Source: SZUA-442 sp963759175 (GTDB lineage: Bacteria > Actinomycetota > Acidimicrobiia > Spongiisociales > UBA5794). From it: DNA of 64,000 bases. This document shows positions 26,345 through 35,522 of this stretch, piece by piece (the first letter of the stretch is position 1; every line of letters begins with the position of its first letter). The position numbers were made by a program, and so were the translations under genes. The stretch covers positions 124,001-188,000 of the forward strand of contig CAVWXP010000007.1 in assembly GCA_963759175.1 (NCBI GenBank), read 5' to 3'. Under the pieces are notes generated by a model, which was given only the letters and a program-made list of their open reading frames with translations, was not told where the DNA came from and searched no databases.

Positions 26345-27622
26345 CTAGCCCTTGATGTAGGGTTGCCCGTCTGCGGCAGGCGGCCTCGCCCGACCCACGA
26401 CTCCGGCCACGACGATGATCGTGACGATGTAGGGCGTCATCGAGAGGAACTCGGACGGGATCGGCGTACCGAGGATGCCGAGCTTCTGCTGGAGCGCCAA
26501 GGCGAAGCCGAAGACGAGCCCCGCACCGAAAACACCGAGCGGCATCCAGCGTCCGAAGATCATGGCGGCCAGCCCGATGAACCCGATGCCCGCGGTCAGG
26601 TTCTCCTCGAACCGTGACACCTGGGCGAGCGTGAAGAACGCCCCGCCGAAACCTGCGATCAATCCTCCGAGGATCACGTTGCGATAGCGCGTGCGGTACA
26701 CATCGATCCCGACCGTATCCGCTGCCTTCGGGTGCTCACCCACTGAGCGCGACCGCAGGCCCCACCGCGTGTAGAACAGGCCGAGGTGCAGAACGATCAC
26801 CAGCAGGAACGTGGCATAGACGAACATGTTGTGGTCGAAGAACATCGGCCCGATCACCGGGATGTCACCGAGGATCGGGATCTTGAATGCCGTGAACCGA
26901 CCGGGCGAATTGAGGTCCGGCGCCTCCGAGAGCACACGGCGCGCGAGGAACGACGTGAGGCCCAGGGCGAAGATGTTGATCACCACGCCGGCGATGATCT
27001 GGTCGATGCGGAACTTGATCGCAAGGACGGCCAGGACCGCACCGAGGATCGCGCCAGTCAGCATCGCACCGATCAACCCCGCCCAGATCCCCCACGCGGA
27101 GCCGACGATCGTGCCGACGAAGGCCGCCGTGAGCAGCTGGCCCTCGATGGCGATGTTGATGACGGCCACGCGCTCACACATGAGGCCGGTGAGGGCACCG
27201 AGTGTGACGGGAACCGACAACAGCACCGTCGACTTGAGCATGCCGATGAGGCTGAAGGACTTCCCACTCGCGGCCCAGGTGAGGAACGCGAGGGCGAAGA
27301 GCCCCAATCCGATGGCCAGGGCGATGTTGGTCCATCCCAGGTGCGACTTGCGCAGCACGAGCCCGCCGAGGAAGGCGAGGACGGCCGCCACGAGGAACGC
27401 GAGCCATCGGGACGTGACCACCCACGTGATGTCCTCGAATCGTGCACCGGGGAGGGAGAGGTTGAACGTCGCCTGGGCACCGGCCTCGCTGCCCAGACCG
27501 AACGCCCAGAACACGAAGACCCCGAGGAGGATGAGGACGGTGCCGATGGCCGTGGCACGCCGCTCCTCGGGCGTGGCCCTCACGGCGATGGTGGCGTCCT
27601 CGGGTGTGGCCGTCGTGGTCAT
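26345..27622 (-). CDS. ABC transporter permease (BMP/nucleoside-type, second subunit)
   Basis: A 425-residue integral membrane permease of the BPD_transp_2 family with about ten helices, last gene of the importer operon. GALTGLMCERVAVINIAIEGQLLTAA, read in two blocks, is the conserved cytoplasmic-loop region of the YufQ/NupQ type (GLxxERxGVxNIGxEG). It pairs with the preceding permease to form the channel. The ATG at 27622 overlaps the previous stop as ATGA. Substrate class (purine nucleosides or related) is inferred from the lipoprotein partner. Confidence 0.9.
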   Translation of the reverse strand: MTTTATPEDATIAVRATPEERRATAIGTVLILLGVFVFWAFGLGSEAGAQATFNLSLPGARFEDITWVVTSRWLAFLVAAVLAFLGGLVLRKSHLGWTNIALAIGLGLFALAFLTWAASGKSFSLIGMLKSTVLLSVPVTLGALTGLMCERVAVINIAIEGQLLTAAFVGTIVGSAWGIWAGLIGAMLTGAILGAVLAVLAIKFRIDQIIAGVVINIFALGLTSFLARRVLSEAPDLNSPGRFTAFKIPILGDIPVIGPMFFDHNMFVYATFLLVIVLHLGLFYTRWGLRSRSVGEHPKAADTVGIDVYRTRYRNVILGGLIAGFGGAFFTLAQVSRFEENLTAGIGFIGLAAMIFGRWMPLGVFGAGLVFGFALALQQKLGILGTPIPSEFLSMTPYIVTIIVVAGVVGRARPPAADGQPYIKG

Positions 27623-28824
27623 GAGCCCCACCCTGTCGAGATCGTGGTCTTGACATCGTCATCGGGCGTCTTGATGCGGTAGATCGCACGCACGAGCTCC
27701 GGTGCGGCGATCATCACGATGATGAGCGCCTGGAGGACGAGGACGAGGTCGACCGGGATGCCGGCTGCACCCTGCATCTCACGTCCCCCGGCCCGCAATG
27801 CGCCGAAGAGCAGGCCGGCGAAGAGGACGCCGACGGGGTTCGAACGGCCAAGCAGGGCCAGAGCGATGGCGTCGAACCCGATGTTGCCGGCGAAGTTCGA
27901 GATCCCCCGATAGGGCTCGAGACCGAGGATCTGGTTCGCTCCGCCGATCCCTGCGAGTGCGCCGGAGACGGTCATGACCGCTACATAGATGAACGCGACG
28001 TTCATCCCTGCGTACTTGGCGCCGGAGGGATTGAATCCCACCGCCCGGAACTCGAATCCGAGGGTCGAGCGATACATGAGCCACCACACGAACCACACGG
28101 CGCCGAGCGCGATGAGGAATCCGATGTTGAGGCGGTAGTCGCCGAGCGTCGGGAACTGCGCAGACTCGTTGACCTGTTGGGAGATCGGATCGTTGCGGCC
28201 CGGCTCCTGGAACAGCGAGGTCTTGAGCAGGTAGTTGACCATGAACAGCGCGATGAAGTTCAACATGATCGTCGTGATGACCTCGTGGGCACCGGTCTTC
28301 GCTTTCAGGAAGCCTGCGATTCCACCCCACAGGCCACCCACGACGATGGCAGCGAGCACGGCGAGCGGGATGTGGATGAACATCGGGAGGGTGAGGCTGA
28401 AGCCGATCCACAACGCTGCCATGCCGCCCATGTGCATCTGGCCGTTCGCGCCGATGTTGAACAAGCCGGCCTGGAAGCCCACCGCAACGGCGAGGCCGGC
28501 GAAGATCAAGGGGGTGGCGGCGAACAGCGACTCGGTGATCGCCCGGGGCGAGCCGACCGAGCCGACAAAGAGCGCCTTGTACGCATCGACGATGCCCGCG
28601 ATCGTCAGCCGGAAGGCCTCGGCCGGGTCGCTGCCCCAGACGCTCAGCGTGTCGACATCCGTGATGGCGATGATGATCCCGCCGATGATCAGGGCGGTGA
28701 GCACGGCGAGGGCCGGGACGAGGATGGCATCCTTGACCGAGCTGCCGACACCCGTGACACGCCGATACCAATCCGGGTAACCCTTGTCGCCCCAGCCGTC
28801 CCCGGGAGATGGGGCATCGCTCAT
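27619..28824 (-). CDS. ABC transporter permease (BMP/nucleoside-type, first subunit)
   Basis: A 401-residue permease of the YufP/NupP type. The conserved segment LIFAGLAVAVGFQAGLFNIGANGQ, split across two helices, marks the family. It is the partner of the next permease and the ATPase at 28821. Start and stop overlap the neighbours by ATGA on both sides, so subunit ratios are coupled. The N-terminus is cytoplasmic and charged before the first helix at about 32-54. Confidence 0.9.
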   Translation of the reverse strand: MSDAPSPGDGWGDKGYPDWYRRVTGVGSSVKDAILVPALAVLTALIIGGIIIAITDVDTLSVWGSDPAEAFRLTIAGIVDAYKALFVGSVGSPRAITESLFAATPLIFAGLAVAVGFQAGLFNIGANGQMHMGGMAALWIGFSLTLPMFIHIPLAVLAAIVVGGLWGGIAGFLKAKTGAHEVITTIMLNFIALFMVNYLLKTSLFQEPGRNDPISQQVNESAQFPTLGDYRLNIGFLIALGAVWFVWWLMYRSTLGFEFRAVGFNPSGAKYAGMNVAFIYVAVMTVSGALAGIGGANQILGLEPYRGISNFAGNIGFDAIALALLGRSNPVGVLFAGLLFGALRAGGREMQGAAGIPVDLVLVLQALIIVMIAAPELVRAIYRIKTPDDDVKTTISTGWGS

Positions 28825-30332
28825 GACGCCTCCTCTTCACTGCCGAGCATCGCCAGGCCGATCTCGGTGGTGGAAGCCGAACCATCGAACTCGCCGGCGA
28901 TGCGACCCTCGTACATGACGAGTATTCGATCGGAGAGCGCGGTGATCTCGTCCAGCTCTGAGGACACGATCAGCACGGCCGATCCCTGGTCCCGTTCCTC
29001 GACGATGCGCGAATGGATGTACTCGATCGACCCGACATCGATGCCTCGGGTCGGCTGCGAGGCGATCACCAGGGCCACGTCCCGATCGAACTCACGGGCG
29101 ACGATCACCTTCTGCTGATTGCCACCCGAGAGGGTCGAGACGAGGACCTCCGTACTCGGCGTTCGCACGTCGTACTGCTCGACGAGCCGTTCGGCGCGCT
29201 CGCGGGCCGCGCCCCAGTCGAGGCGGACGCCCCGTGAGATCGGTTCGTGGTGATACGAGTCGAGGATGATGTTCTCGGTGACGGTGAACGGGAGGACCAA
29301 CCCGGACGCCTGGCGGTCCTCGGGCACGTGGGCGACCGCTCGCTTGTGGATCGCCCTCGGGGACTCCGTGGTGATGTCCTCACCGGCGAGCCTCACGATG
29401 CCACCGATGGACGGTCTGAGGCCGGTGAGCGACTCGACGAGTTCCGTCTGCCCGTTGCCCTGGACCCCGGCGATGCCGACGATCTCGCCACTTCGTACCT
29501 GGAACGAAACCCCGTCGACCGAACGGTGGTTCCGATCGTCGAGGACCGTCAATCCCTCCACGGACAGGACCACCTCTCCGGGGTCAGCGACCTCACGTTG
29601 GACAACGAGGTCCACGGGCCGTCCGACCATGAGTTCCGCGAGCTGCGTCTCGTCGACATCCGATGGCAGGACCTCGGCGACGGTCTTGCCCCTGCGCATG
29701 ATGACGATCCGGTCGGCGATCTCGAGCGCCTCGCCGAGTTTGTGGCTGATGAAGATGATGCCCTTGCCGTCGGCCTTCAGCCCCTCGACGATCTTGAAGA
29801 ACCCCTCGACCTCGGTGGGCGTGAGGACCGACGTGGGCTCGTCGAAGACGACATACTGCGCTTCGCGCTCGAGGACCTTGATGATCTCCACGCGCTGCTG
29901 GATGCCGACGGGGAGGTCCTCGATGATGGCATCGGGGTCCACATCGAGGTTGTACCGGCTAGAGATCTCCTTGACCTTCGACCGGGCACGACGCTTGTCG
30001 AGCCAACCGATGCGCTTGGTCGGTTCGTCGCCGAGGATCACGTTCTCGGCCACGCTGAACACCGGGACGAGCATGAAGTGCTGGTGCACCATCCCGATGC
30101 CTGCGTCGATCGCATCGCTCGGTGACTGGAGGTCGAGCGGTTCGCCGTCGACCAATACCTCGCCGGCCGTAGGGCGATAGAGGCCGTAGAGGATGTTCAT
30201 CAGCGTTGTCTTGCCGGCGCCGTTCTCGCCGAGGAGGGCGACCGTCTCGCCCTCGGACACGCTCAGGTTGACATCATCGTTGGCGAGGACACCGGGAAAC
30301 TGCTTCGTGATGCCGCGCAATTCCAGTGCCAC
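28821..30332 (-). CDS. ABC transporter ATP-binding protein, duplicated (YufO/NupO type)
   Basis: A 503-residue protein with two nucleotide-binding domains. The first has Walker A GENGAGKTT, signature in LPVGIQQRVEI and Walker B YVVFDEPTS. The second has a degenerate Walker A (GVQGNGQTE, lacking the Lys) and LSGGNQQKVIV as signature with LVIASQPTRG. This asymmetry is normal for sugar and nucleoside importers of this family. It energises the two permeases encoded just downstream. A hairpin at 30401-30430 separates it from the lipoprotein gene. Confidence 0.93.
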   Translation of the reverse strand: MALELRGITKQFPGVLANDDVNLSVSEGETVALLGENGAGKTTLMNILYGLYRPTAGEVLVDGEPLDLQSPSDAIDAGIGMVHQHFMLVPVFSVAENVILGDEPTKRIGWLDKRRARSKVKEISSRYNLDVDPDAIIEDLPVGIQQRVEIIKVLEREAQYVVFDEPTSVLTPTEVEGFFKIVEGLKADGKGIIFISHKLGEALEIADRIVIMRRGKTVAEVLPSDVDETQLAELMVGRPVDLVVQREVADPGEVVLSVEGLTVLDDRNHRSVDGVSFQVRSGEIVGIAGVQGNGQTELVESLTGLRPSIGGIVRLAGEDITTESPRAIHKRAVAHVPEDRQASGLVLPFTVTENIILDSYHHEPISRGVRLDWGAARERAERLVEQYDVRTPSTEVLVSTLSGGNQQKVIVAREFDRDVALVIASQPTRGIDVGSIEYIHSRIVEERDQGSAVLIVSSELDEITALSDRILVMYEGRIAGEFDGSASTTEIGLAMLGSEEEAS

Positions 30333-30400
30333 GTCTGCCTCCGTGCGGATGTCCTAAGGGCACATTAGATGGCTGGCGGGCGCCACGCCCACCGTACGCC

Positions 30401-30430
30401 GAAGGGCCCCCTCCGAGGAGGGGGCCCTTC
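30401..30430 (-). terminator. Strong intra-operon hairpin after the BMP gene
   Basis: A 13-bp perfect stem GAAGGGCCCCCTC / GAGGGGGCCCTTC with a 4-nt loop stands 40 bp after the lipoprotein stop and 69 bp before the ATPase start. It has no U-tract. It probably reduces read-through or protects the lipoprotein mRNA end, giving more binding protein than transporter. Confidence 0.7.
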
Positions 30431-30469
30431 GCGCTTTGAACGTCGCCTGATCGGAATCAGGCAGATCGA

Positions 30470-31672
30470 TCAGTATCCGACAGGTGTGTAGTCGGCCTTG
30501 ATGACGCCCGCCTTGATGTCGGCCAGCAGCTGCTGGACCTCGGCATCGAGCTCGGGGGAAACGCGGTCGGCCCAGTCGTGGTACGGGGCGAGCCCCACAC
30601 CGTCGTTCTGGAGGTTGCCGACGTATGCGCCAGGTGTCCACATGCCCTCGGCCTGCTCCTTGACGCTCAGGGTCACGAGACCGGTGAGGTCCTTGAGCAC
30701 GGTCGTCAGCCACAGCGACGAGTACTGGTCCGGCATGGCTTCGAACGCATCCGCGTCGACGCCGACGAGTGCGGCATTGAGGCCGGTGTCGTTGATGACG
30801 TCGCCAGCGGGCAGGTTGATCGCACCACCCACGGGGATGATGACATCGCAGTTCTCCTGGAACAGGCTCTCCGCCGTGCTCCGGGCCAGGTTCATGTCGG
30901 TGAAGCTACCCGTGAAGAGGCCGTCGGCCGCTTCGGGGTCCCAACCGAGGACCGAGACGCTTTCGCCCTTGACCTCGTTGTAGTGGAACGCGCCCCTCGT
31001 GAAGCCATCCATGAAGATCGCCACGGTCGGGAAGTTCGCACCACCGTACGTGCACAGCACACCGGTCTCGGAAACGCCTGCGGCGAGATAGCCAGCGGCG
31101 AATGCGGCCTGGTCGGTCTGGTAGACGAGCTCACGCACGTTCGGCAGTGCCAAAGGAGCGAAGTTCTCATCGGTGAGGACGTTGTCGACCATGGTCCATG
31201 TGATGTCGGGATACGCCTGGGCGTTGATCGCCGTGACCTCGCCGAGGGCGAAGCCGACCGTCACGATGTGCTCACAGCCCTGGCTGACCATCTGGTCGAT
31301 GTTGGGCTGCCAGTCGGAGGCATCCGTCGACTCCAGGAAGAAGGAGTCCTCCGTTGCGTAGCCGAGCTCGACCGCCGCCTGGACGCCTGCCCATGAGCCA
31401 GCGTTGAAGCTGCGGTCGTCGACGCCTGCGAGGTCGGTCACGAGACAGGTCTTGACGGCTTCGCCGGTGAAGGCTGGTGCGGTCGTGGTCGTCTCTGCTT
31501 CGGTCGTCGTCGTCGTCTCGCCGGCTGCCGTTGTGGTCGTTTCACCGGCTTCCGTCGTCGTTGTCTCTTCTGTTCCTCCATCGCCGTCGTCGCTGCTACA
31601 AGCGGCAACGACGAGTGCGAATGCGAGCAACAGTACGAGGATGGCTCCCCGCCTCTTCAGCCCTGAGCGCAT
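30470..31672 (-). CDS. BMP-family substrate-binding lipoprotein
   Basis: A 400-residue lipoprotein of the basic membrane protein (BMP/Med) family, the substrate receptor of the importer. It has a basic signal peptide, lipobox VVAAC, and a Thr/Glu-rich linker of about 45 residues. The periplasmic-binding fold begins VKTCLVTDLAGVDDRSFNAGSW. BMP proteins bind purine nucleosides in studied bacteria (PnrA, TmpC), and some family members bind other ligands. AAAGGGTG precedes the ATG. First gene of the operon; the hairpin at 30401 separates it from the ATPase gene. Confidence 0.92.
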   Translation of the reverse strand: MRSGLKRRGAILVLLLAFALVVAACSSDDGDGGTEETTTTEAGETTTTAAGETTTTTEAETTTTAPAFTGEAVKTCLVTDLAGVDDRSFNAGSWAGVQAAVELGYATEDSFFLESTDASDWQPNIDQMVSQGCEHIVTVGFALGEVTAINAQAYPDITWTMVDNVLTDENFAPLALPNVRELVYQTDQAAFAAGYLAAGVSETGVLCTYGGANFPTVAIFMDGFTRGAFHYNEVKGESVSVLGWDPEAADGLFTGSFTDMNLARSTAESLFQENCDVIIPVGGAINLPAGDVINDTGLNAALVGVDADAFEAMPDQYSSLWLTTVLKDLTGLVTLSVKEQAEGMWTPGAYVGNLQNDGVGLAPYHDWADRVSPELDAEVQQLLADIKAGVIKADYTPVGY

Positions 31673-31827
31673 GATTGCACCCTTTCGTTCGTCGTAAATC
31701 GTGAACTCCCCACCCAGATCTCCGGGGGAGCAACAGAAGTGTATACGAGAACACCGTCGAATCGCCGCTGGCCGAGGGATGCGATCGGGTGCCTCAGGTG
31801 CCCGAAACGAGGTGCTCTGGAGACAGT

Positions 31828-31852
31828 GATGCCCCGCCGTGGGCGGGGCATC
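31828..31852 (-). terminator. Hairpin terminator of clpC
   Basis: An 11-bp perfect stem GATGCCCCGCC / GGCGGGGCATC with loop GTG starts 6 bp after the clpC stop codon. GC-rich stem without a U-tract, common for actinobacterial terminators. Confidence 0.7.
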
Positions 31853-31857
31853 ATCGG

Positions 31858-34359
31858 TCAGTTCTCTGCCAGTTCCACCGGTGGTTGGTCCGGTGTCTCG
31901 ACGGCTTCGAAGGCGAGGGATTCCGGATCCTCGGTGTCGACGGTGACGAGGATGGTGCTCCCGGCCGGGAACTCCTTGAAGAGCACCTTCTCGGACAGGG
32001 GATCCTCGAGGAGGCGCTGGATCGCACGTCGCAGCGGCCTCGCCCCGAGCTGGGGATCGTACCCCTTGCGCCCGAGGAGCTCCTTGGCGTCGTCGGTCAT
32101 GACGAGATCGAGCGCTTGTGATTCCAACTGGTCGCGGACCCTGGTGAGGAGCAGATCGACGATCTGTTTCACCTCGTCCATCGTCAGTTCGTGGAACACG
32201 ATGACCTCGTCGATGCGGTTGAGGAACTCGGGACGGAAGTGCGTCTTGAGCGCCTCCATCACCTTGTTGCGCATCTTGTCGTAGTTGAGCTCGTCGCTCG
32301 TGTCCGAGAAGCCGATGTTCGCCTTGCGGAGGTCGGCCGTCCCGAGGTTCGAGGTCATGATGATCACGGTGTTCTTGAAGTCCACCGTCCGACCCTGCGA
32401 GTCGGTCAGGCGACCGTCCTCGAGGATCTGGAGGAGGATGTTGAAGACGTCGGGATGGGCCTTCTCGATCTCGTCGAACAGCACCACCGAGAACGGCTTG
32501 CGTCGCACGGCCTCGGTGAGTTGGCCACCCTCGTCGTATCCGACGTAGCCGGGAGGAGACCCCACGAGGCGGCTGACCGCATGCTTCTCCATGTACTCGG
32601 ACATGTCGATCTGGATGAGCGCCGACTCGTCACCGAACAGGAACGAGGTGAGCGTCTTGGCGGTCTCGGTCTTGCCCACACCGGACGGCCCGAGGAAGAT
32701 GAACGAACCCGACGGTCGCTTCGGGTCCTTGAGACCCGCACGCGTCCTGCGGATGGCCTTCGACACGGCGGTGATGCCGTCCTGCTGGCCGATGATCCGC
32801 TTGTGGAGCTCGTCCTCCATGTTGAGGAGCTTCTCGGTCTCCTCCTCGGTGAGGCGATGCACGGGGATCCCCGTCCACTGGGCGAGCACCTCGGCGATCT
32901 CTTCCTCGTCGATCGTGGCCTTGAAGGTCTGGTTCTCCGCCGTCGAATGGGCTTCGGCATCGGAGCGCTGCTCCATCAGTTCCCGCTCGCGATCGCGCAG
33001 TTGGGCTGCACGCTCGTACTGCTGCGCATTGACGGCTTCCCGCTTGTCCGTGCGGAGCTTGCCGATCTGCTCATCGATCTGCTTCACCTCGTCGGGCAGG
33101 TTGGATCGCCGCAGGCGCATCCGGCTCCCTGCCTCGTCGAGCAGGTCGATCGCCTTGTCCGGGAGGAACCGATCAGCGATGTAGCGGTCAGCGAGGTTCG
33201 CCGCATTGACGAGTGCCTGCTCCGTGAACTCCACCTTGTGGTGCTCCTCGTAGGACTCGCGGAGGCCCTCGAGGATCCTGATCGTATCCGCCACGGACGG
33301 CTCGTCGACCTGGATCGGCTGGAAACGTCGCTCGAGCGCCGAGTCCTTCTCGAGGTACTTGCGATACTCCTCGAGCGTGGTGGCGCCGATCGTCTGGAGC
33401 TCACCCCTGGCGAGCATCGGCTTCAGGATGCTCGCGGCGTCGATGGCTCCCTCTGCGGCGCCTGCTCCCACGAGCGTGTGGATCTCATCGATGAACAGGA
33501 CGATGTCCCCACGGGTCCGGATCTCCTTGAGGACCTTCTTGAGGCGCTCCTCGAAATCACCGCGGTACCGCGAACCGGCGACGAGGGCGCCGAGGTCGAG
33601 GGTGTAGATGTGCTTGTCGGTGAGCGTGTCTGGCACCGTGCCGTCGACGATCTGCTGGGCGAGGCCCTCGACGATCGCCGTCTTCCCGACCCCTGGCTCC
33701 CCGATCAACACGGGGTTGTTCTTCGACCGACGCGACAGCACCTGCATGACGCGTTCGATCTCCTTGGCACGGCCGATGACCGGGTCCAACGTCTGTTCGC
33801 GTGCGAGCTGGGTGAGGTTGCGCCCGAACTGGTCGAGGACGGCCGATCCCGACGAGCTGGCCTCGCCGCGCGAGCTCGACGATCCGGAACCCTGGGACGA
33901 TGACGAGCCGGAGTCGTCTCCCTGGACGCCGCTGAGGAGCTGGATGACGGTCTGGCGTACCTTGGTCAGCTCTGCTCCGAGCTTGACGAGGACCTGGGCT
34001 GCGACGCCTTCACCCTCGCGGATGAGCCCAAGGAGGATGTGCTCGGTGCCGATGTAGTTGTGACCGAGCTGGAGCGCTTCGCGCAAGGAGAGCTCGAGGA
34101 CCTTCTTGGCACGCGGGGTGAACGGGATGTGGCCGCTGGGGGCCTGCGATCCCTGACCGATGATCTCGACGACCTGGCTGCGCACCGACTCGAGGCTGAT
34201 ATCCATGCCCTCGAGGGCACGTGCGGCCACACCCTCACCCTCGTGGATGAGGCCGAGGAGGATGTGCTCCGTACCGATGTAGTTGTGGTTGAGGAGGCGC
34301 GCTTCTTCCTGGGCAAGGACAACCACTCTGCGGGCTCTGTCTGTAAAACGTTCGAACAA
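31858..34359 (-). CDS. clpC: ClpC-type AAA+ ATPase, chaperone of the Clp protease
   Basis: An 833-residue Hsp100 unfoldase. Two Clp-N repeats cover residues 1-145. AAA-1 has Walker A GEPGVGKTA. A UVR-type middle domain (about 420-460) sits between the rings, and AAA-2 has GPSGVGKTE. The NIGF tripeptide loop after ADLRKA marks ClpP binding. It feeds unfolded proteins to ClpP. The start is a TTG at 34359: AAGGGG stands nine bases upstream, the only in-frame ATG upstream hits a stop after four codons, and MFERFTDRARRVV is the universal ClpC start. Preceded by a promoter overlapped by a 19-bp palindrome. Confidence 0.96.
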   Translation of the reverse strand: MFERFTDRARRVVVLAQEEARLLNHNYIGTEHILLGLIHEGEGVAARALEGMDISLESVRSQVVEIIGQGSQAPSGHIPFTPRAKKVLELSLREALQLGHNYIGTEHILLGLIREGEGVAAQVLVKLGAELTKVRQTVIQLLSGVQGDDSGSSSSQGSGSSSSRGEASSSGSAVLDQFGRNLTQLAREQTLDPVIGRAKEIERVMQVLSRRSKNNPVLIGEPGVGKTAIVEGLAQQIVDGTVPDTLTDKHIYTLDLGALVAGSRYRGDFEERLKKVLKEIRTRGDIVLFIDEIHTLVGAGAAEGAIDAASILKPMLARGELQTIGATTLEEYRKYLEKDSALERRFQPIQVDEPSVADTIRILEGLRESYEEHHKVEFTEQALVNAANLADRYIADRFLPDKAIDLLDEAGSRMRLRRSNLPDEVKQIDEQIGKLRTDKREAVNAQQYERAAQLRDRERELMEQRSDAEAHSTAENQTFKATIDEEEIAEVLAQWTGIPVHRLTEEETEKLLNMEDELHKRIIGQQDGITAVSKAIRRTRAGLKDPKRPSGSFIFLGPSGVGKTETAKTLTSFLFGDESALIQIDMSEYMEKHAVSRLVGSPPGYVGYDEGGQLTEAVRRKPFSVVLFDEIEKAHPDVFNILLQILEDGRLTDSQGRTVDFKNTVIIMTSNLGTADLRKANIGFSDTSDELNYDKMRNKVMEALKTHFRPEFLNRIDEVIVFHELTMDEVKQIVDLLLTRVRDQLESQALDLVMTDDAKELLGRKGYDPQLGARPLRRAIQRLLEDPLSEKVLFKEFPAGSTILVTVDTEDPESLAFEAVETPDQPPVELAEN

Positions 34360-34411
34360 CGTTCGTCACCCCTTATACATGTTTGGCGCTCCGTCTCCGG
34401 GCGCCTCGCGG

Positions 34412-34436
34412 AGTATAGGTACCGGGACCCGGTACC
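34412..34436 (-). promoter_or_regulatory. clpC promoter with 19-bp palindromic operator
   Basis: On the minus strand TATACT (34417-34412) is a good -10 about 50 bp before the clpC start. Directly upstream of it lies the perfect palindrome GGTACCGGG-a-CCCGGTACC (34418-34436), covering the spacer and -35 positions. A protein bound there would block RNA polymerase. It does not match CtsR, HAIR or ClgR consensus as I know them. The region also serves the divergent polyprenyl synthase gene. Confidence 0.55.
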
Positions 34437-34524
34437 CCGGGGAACGTCCCCGGCCGATCCAGCACGGCTCACTACTCAGAACCTGCGCTGTACCATCATC
34501 ATTCCTTCGTTGGAGAGCACCGCT

Positions 34525-35517
34525 GTGGATCGCCCGATCTTCCAAGACCTCGTCCCCATACCCCGTGTGTGGGACCGCATGGAGGGTGTCGAACGACGAC
34601 TCCGCGAGGTGACGATCGCCGACACGGCCTTCCTCACGGACATCGCACAACACCTCCTGTCGGCCGGAGGCAAGCGGTACCGACCACTCCTCGCCCAGGT
34701 TGCGGCGGAACTCGGAGCCAACGCCGGTCCCGAACCCATCGAGGCGGGCGTCTCCGTCGAGCTCGTCCACCTCGGATCGTTGTATCACGACGACGTCATC
34801 GACGAGGCAGACTCGAGACGGGGCCAGACGTCGGTGAACATGAACTGGGACAACACCGTTGCGATCCTCGCTGGCGACTTCCTCCTCGCACGCGCCTCGG
34901 AGGTCGCTGCCCCGCTCGGCGAGGAAGCCGTGGCACTCATCGCCCGCACCTATGCCACCCTGTGTGAGGGTCAGGTCAAGGAACTCGTGTGGGCGGACGA
35001 CCTCGATCACGGCCCCGACGGCTACCACGAGGTGATCGGCGGCAAGACGGCATCGTTGATCCGGACCTCGGCCCGCCTCGGGGCCATGACCGGAGGCGCC
35101 GACGACGACACCGTCGATGCGATCTCGGAGTGGGCATGGGAGATGGGGATGGTGTTCCAGATCACGGACGACGTGCTCGACCTCATCGCAAGCGAGCAGT
35201 TCCTCGGAAAGCCAGCCGGATCCGACATCGGCGAGGGCACCTTCACGCTGCCGGTTCTCATGGCCGCCGACGGACCCGACGGCGACGAGATCCAGTCGTT
35301 GCTCGGTGGCGGCAGGCCATACGACCAGGCATCCATCCAACGGGTGATCGACATCACGGTGGCCGGCGGATACATCGACGCATCGCTCGACGAGGCGACG
35401 GAGCGGATCCGGATCGCAGAGAAGGCCGCACAGCGAATCCCGGACAACCCGCTCACGACCGTGCTCGAGAACCTCGACCAGTACCTCCTCGACCGCGTCG
35501 AATCCGCACGCACCTGA
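34525..35517 (+). CDS. Polyprenyl diphosphate synthase (trans-isoprenyl synthase)
   Basis: A 330-residue all-helical prenyltransferase. The first aspartate-rich motif is HDDVIDEAD, the second QITDDVLDL; GGKRYRPLL holds the substrate Arg/Lys and GGKTASLI the conserved K. It condenses isopentenyl diphosphate units into a long chain, for example for menaquinone. The chain-length residues before the first motif (VSVELVHLGSLYH) suggest a medium-to-long product. GTG at 34525 with GGAGAG upstream is chosen; the longer frame runs antisense to clpC. A lipoprotein gene follows 5 bp downstream. Confidence 0.93.
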   Translation: MDRPIFQDLVPIPRVWDRMEGVERRLREVTIADTAFLTDIAQHLLSAGGKRYRPLLAQVAAELGANAGPEPIEAGVSVELVHLGSLYHDDVIDEADSRRGQTSVNMNWDNTVAILAGDFLLARASEVAAPLGEEAVALIARTYATLCEGQVKELVWADDLDHGPDGYHEVIGGKTASLIRTSARLGAMTGGADDDTVDAISEWAWEMGMVFQITDDVLDLIASEQFLGKPAGSDIGEGTFTLPVLMAADGPDGDEIQSLLGGGRPYDQASIQRVIDITVAGGYIDASLDEATERIRIAEKAAQRIPDNPLTTVLENLDQYLLDRVESART

Positions 35518-35522
35518 GCACC

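Noticed and set aside
26786..28780. Long charged open frames opposite the ABC permeases
   Set aside because: Antisense shadows of hydrophobic permease genes; no start signals.
32191..33903. A 570-codon plus-strand frame
   Set aside because: Antisense to clpC over its whole length with no recognisable motif.
34039..34524. N-terminal extension of the polyprenyl synthase frame
   Set aside because: It lies antisense to clpC and across its promoter; the family start fits the GTG at 34525 with its ribosome-binding site.
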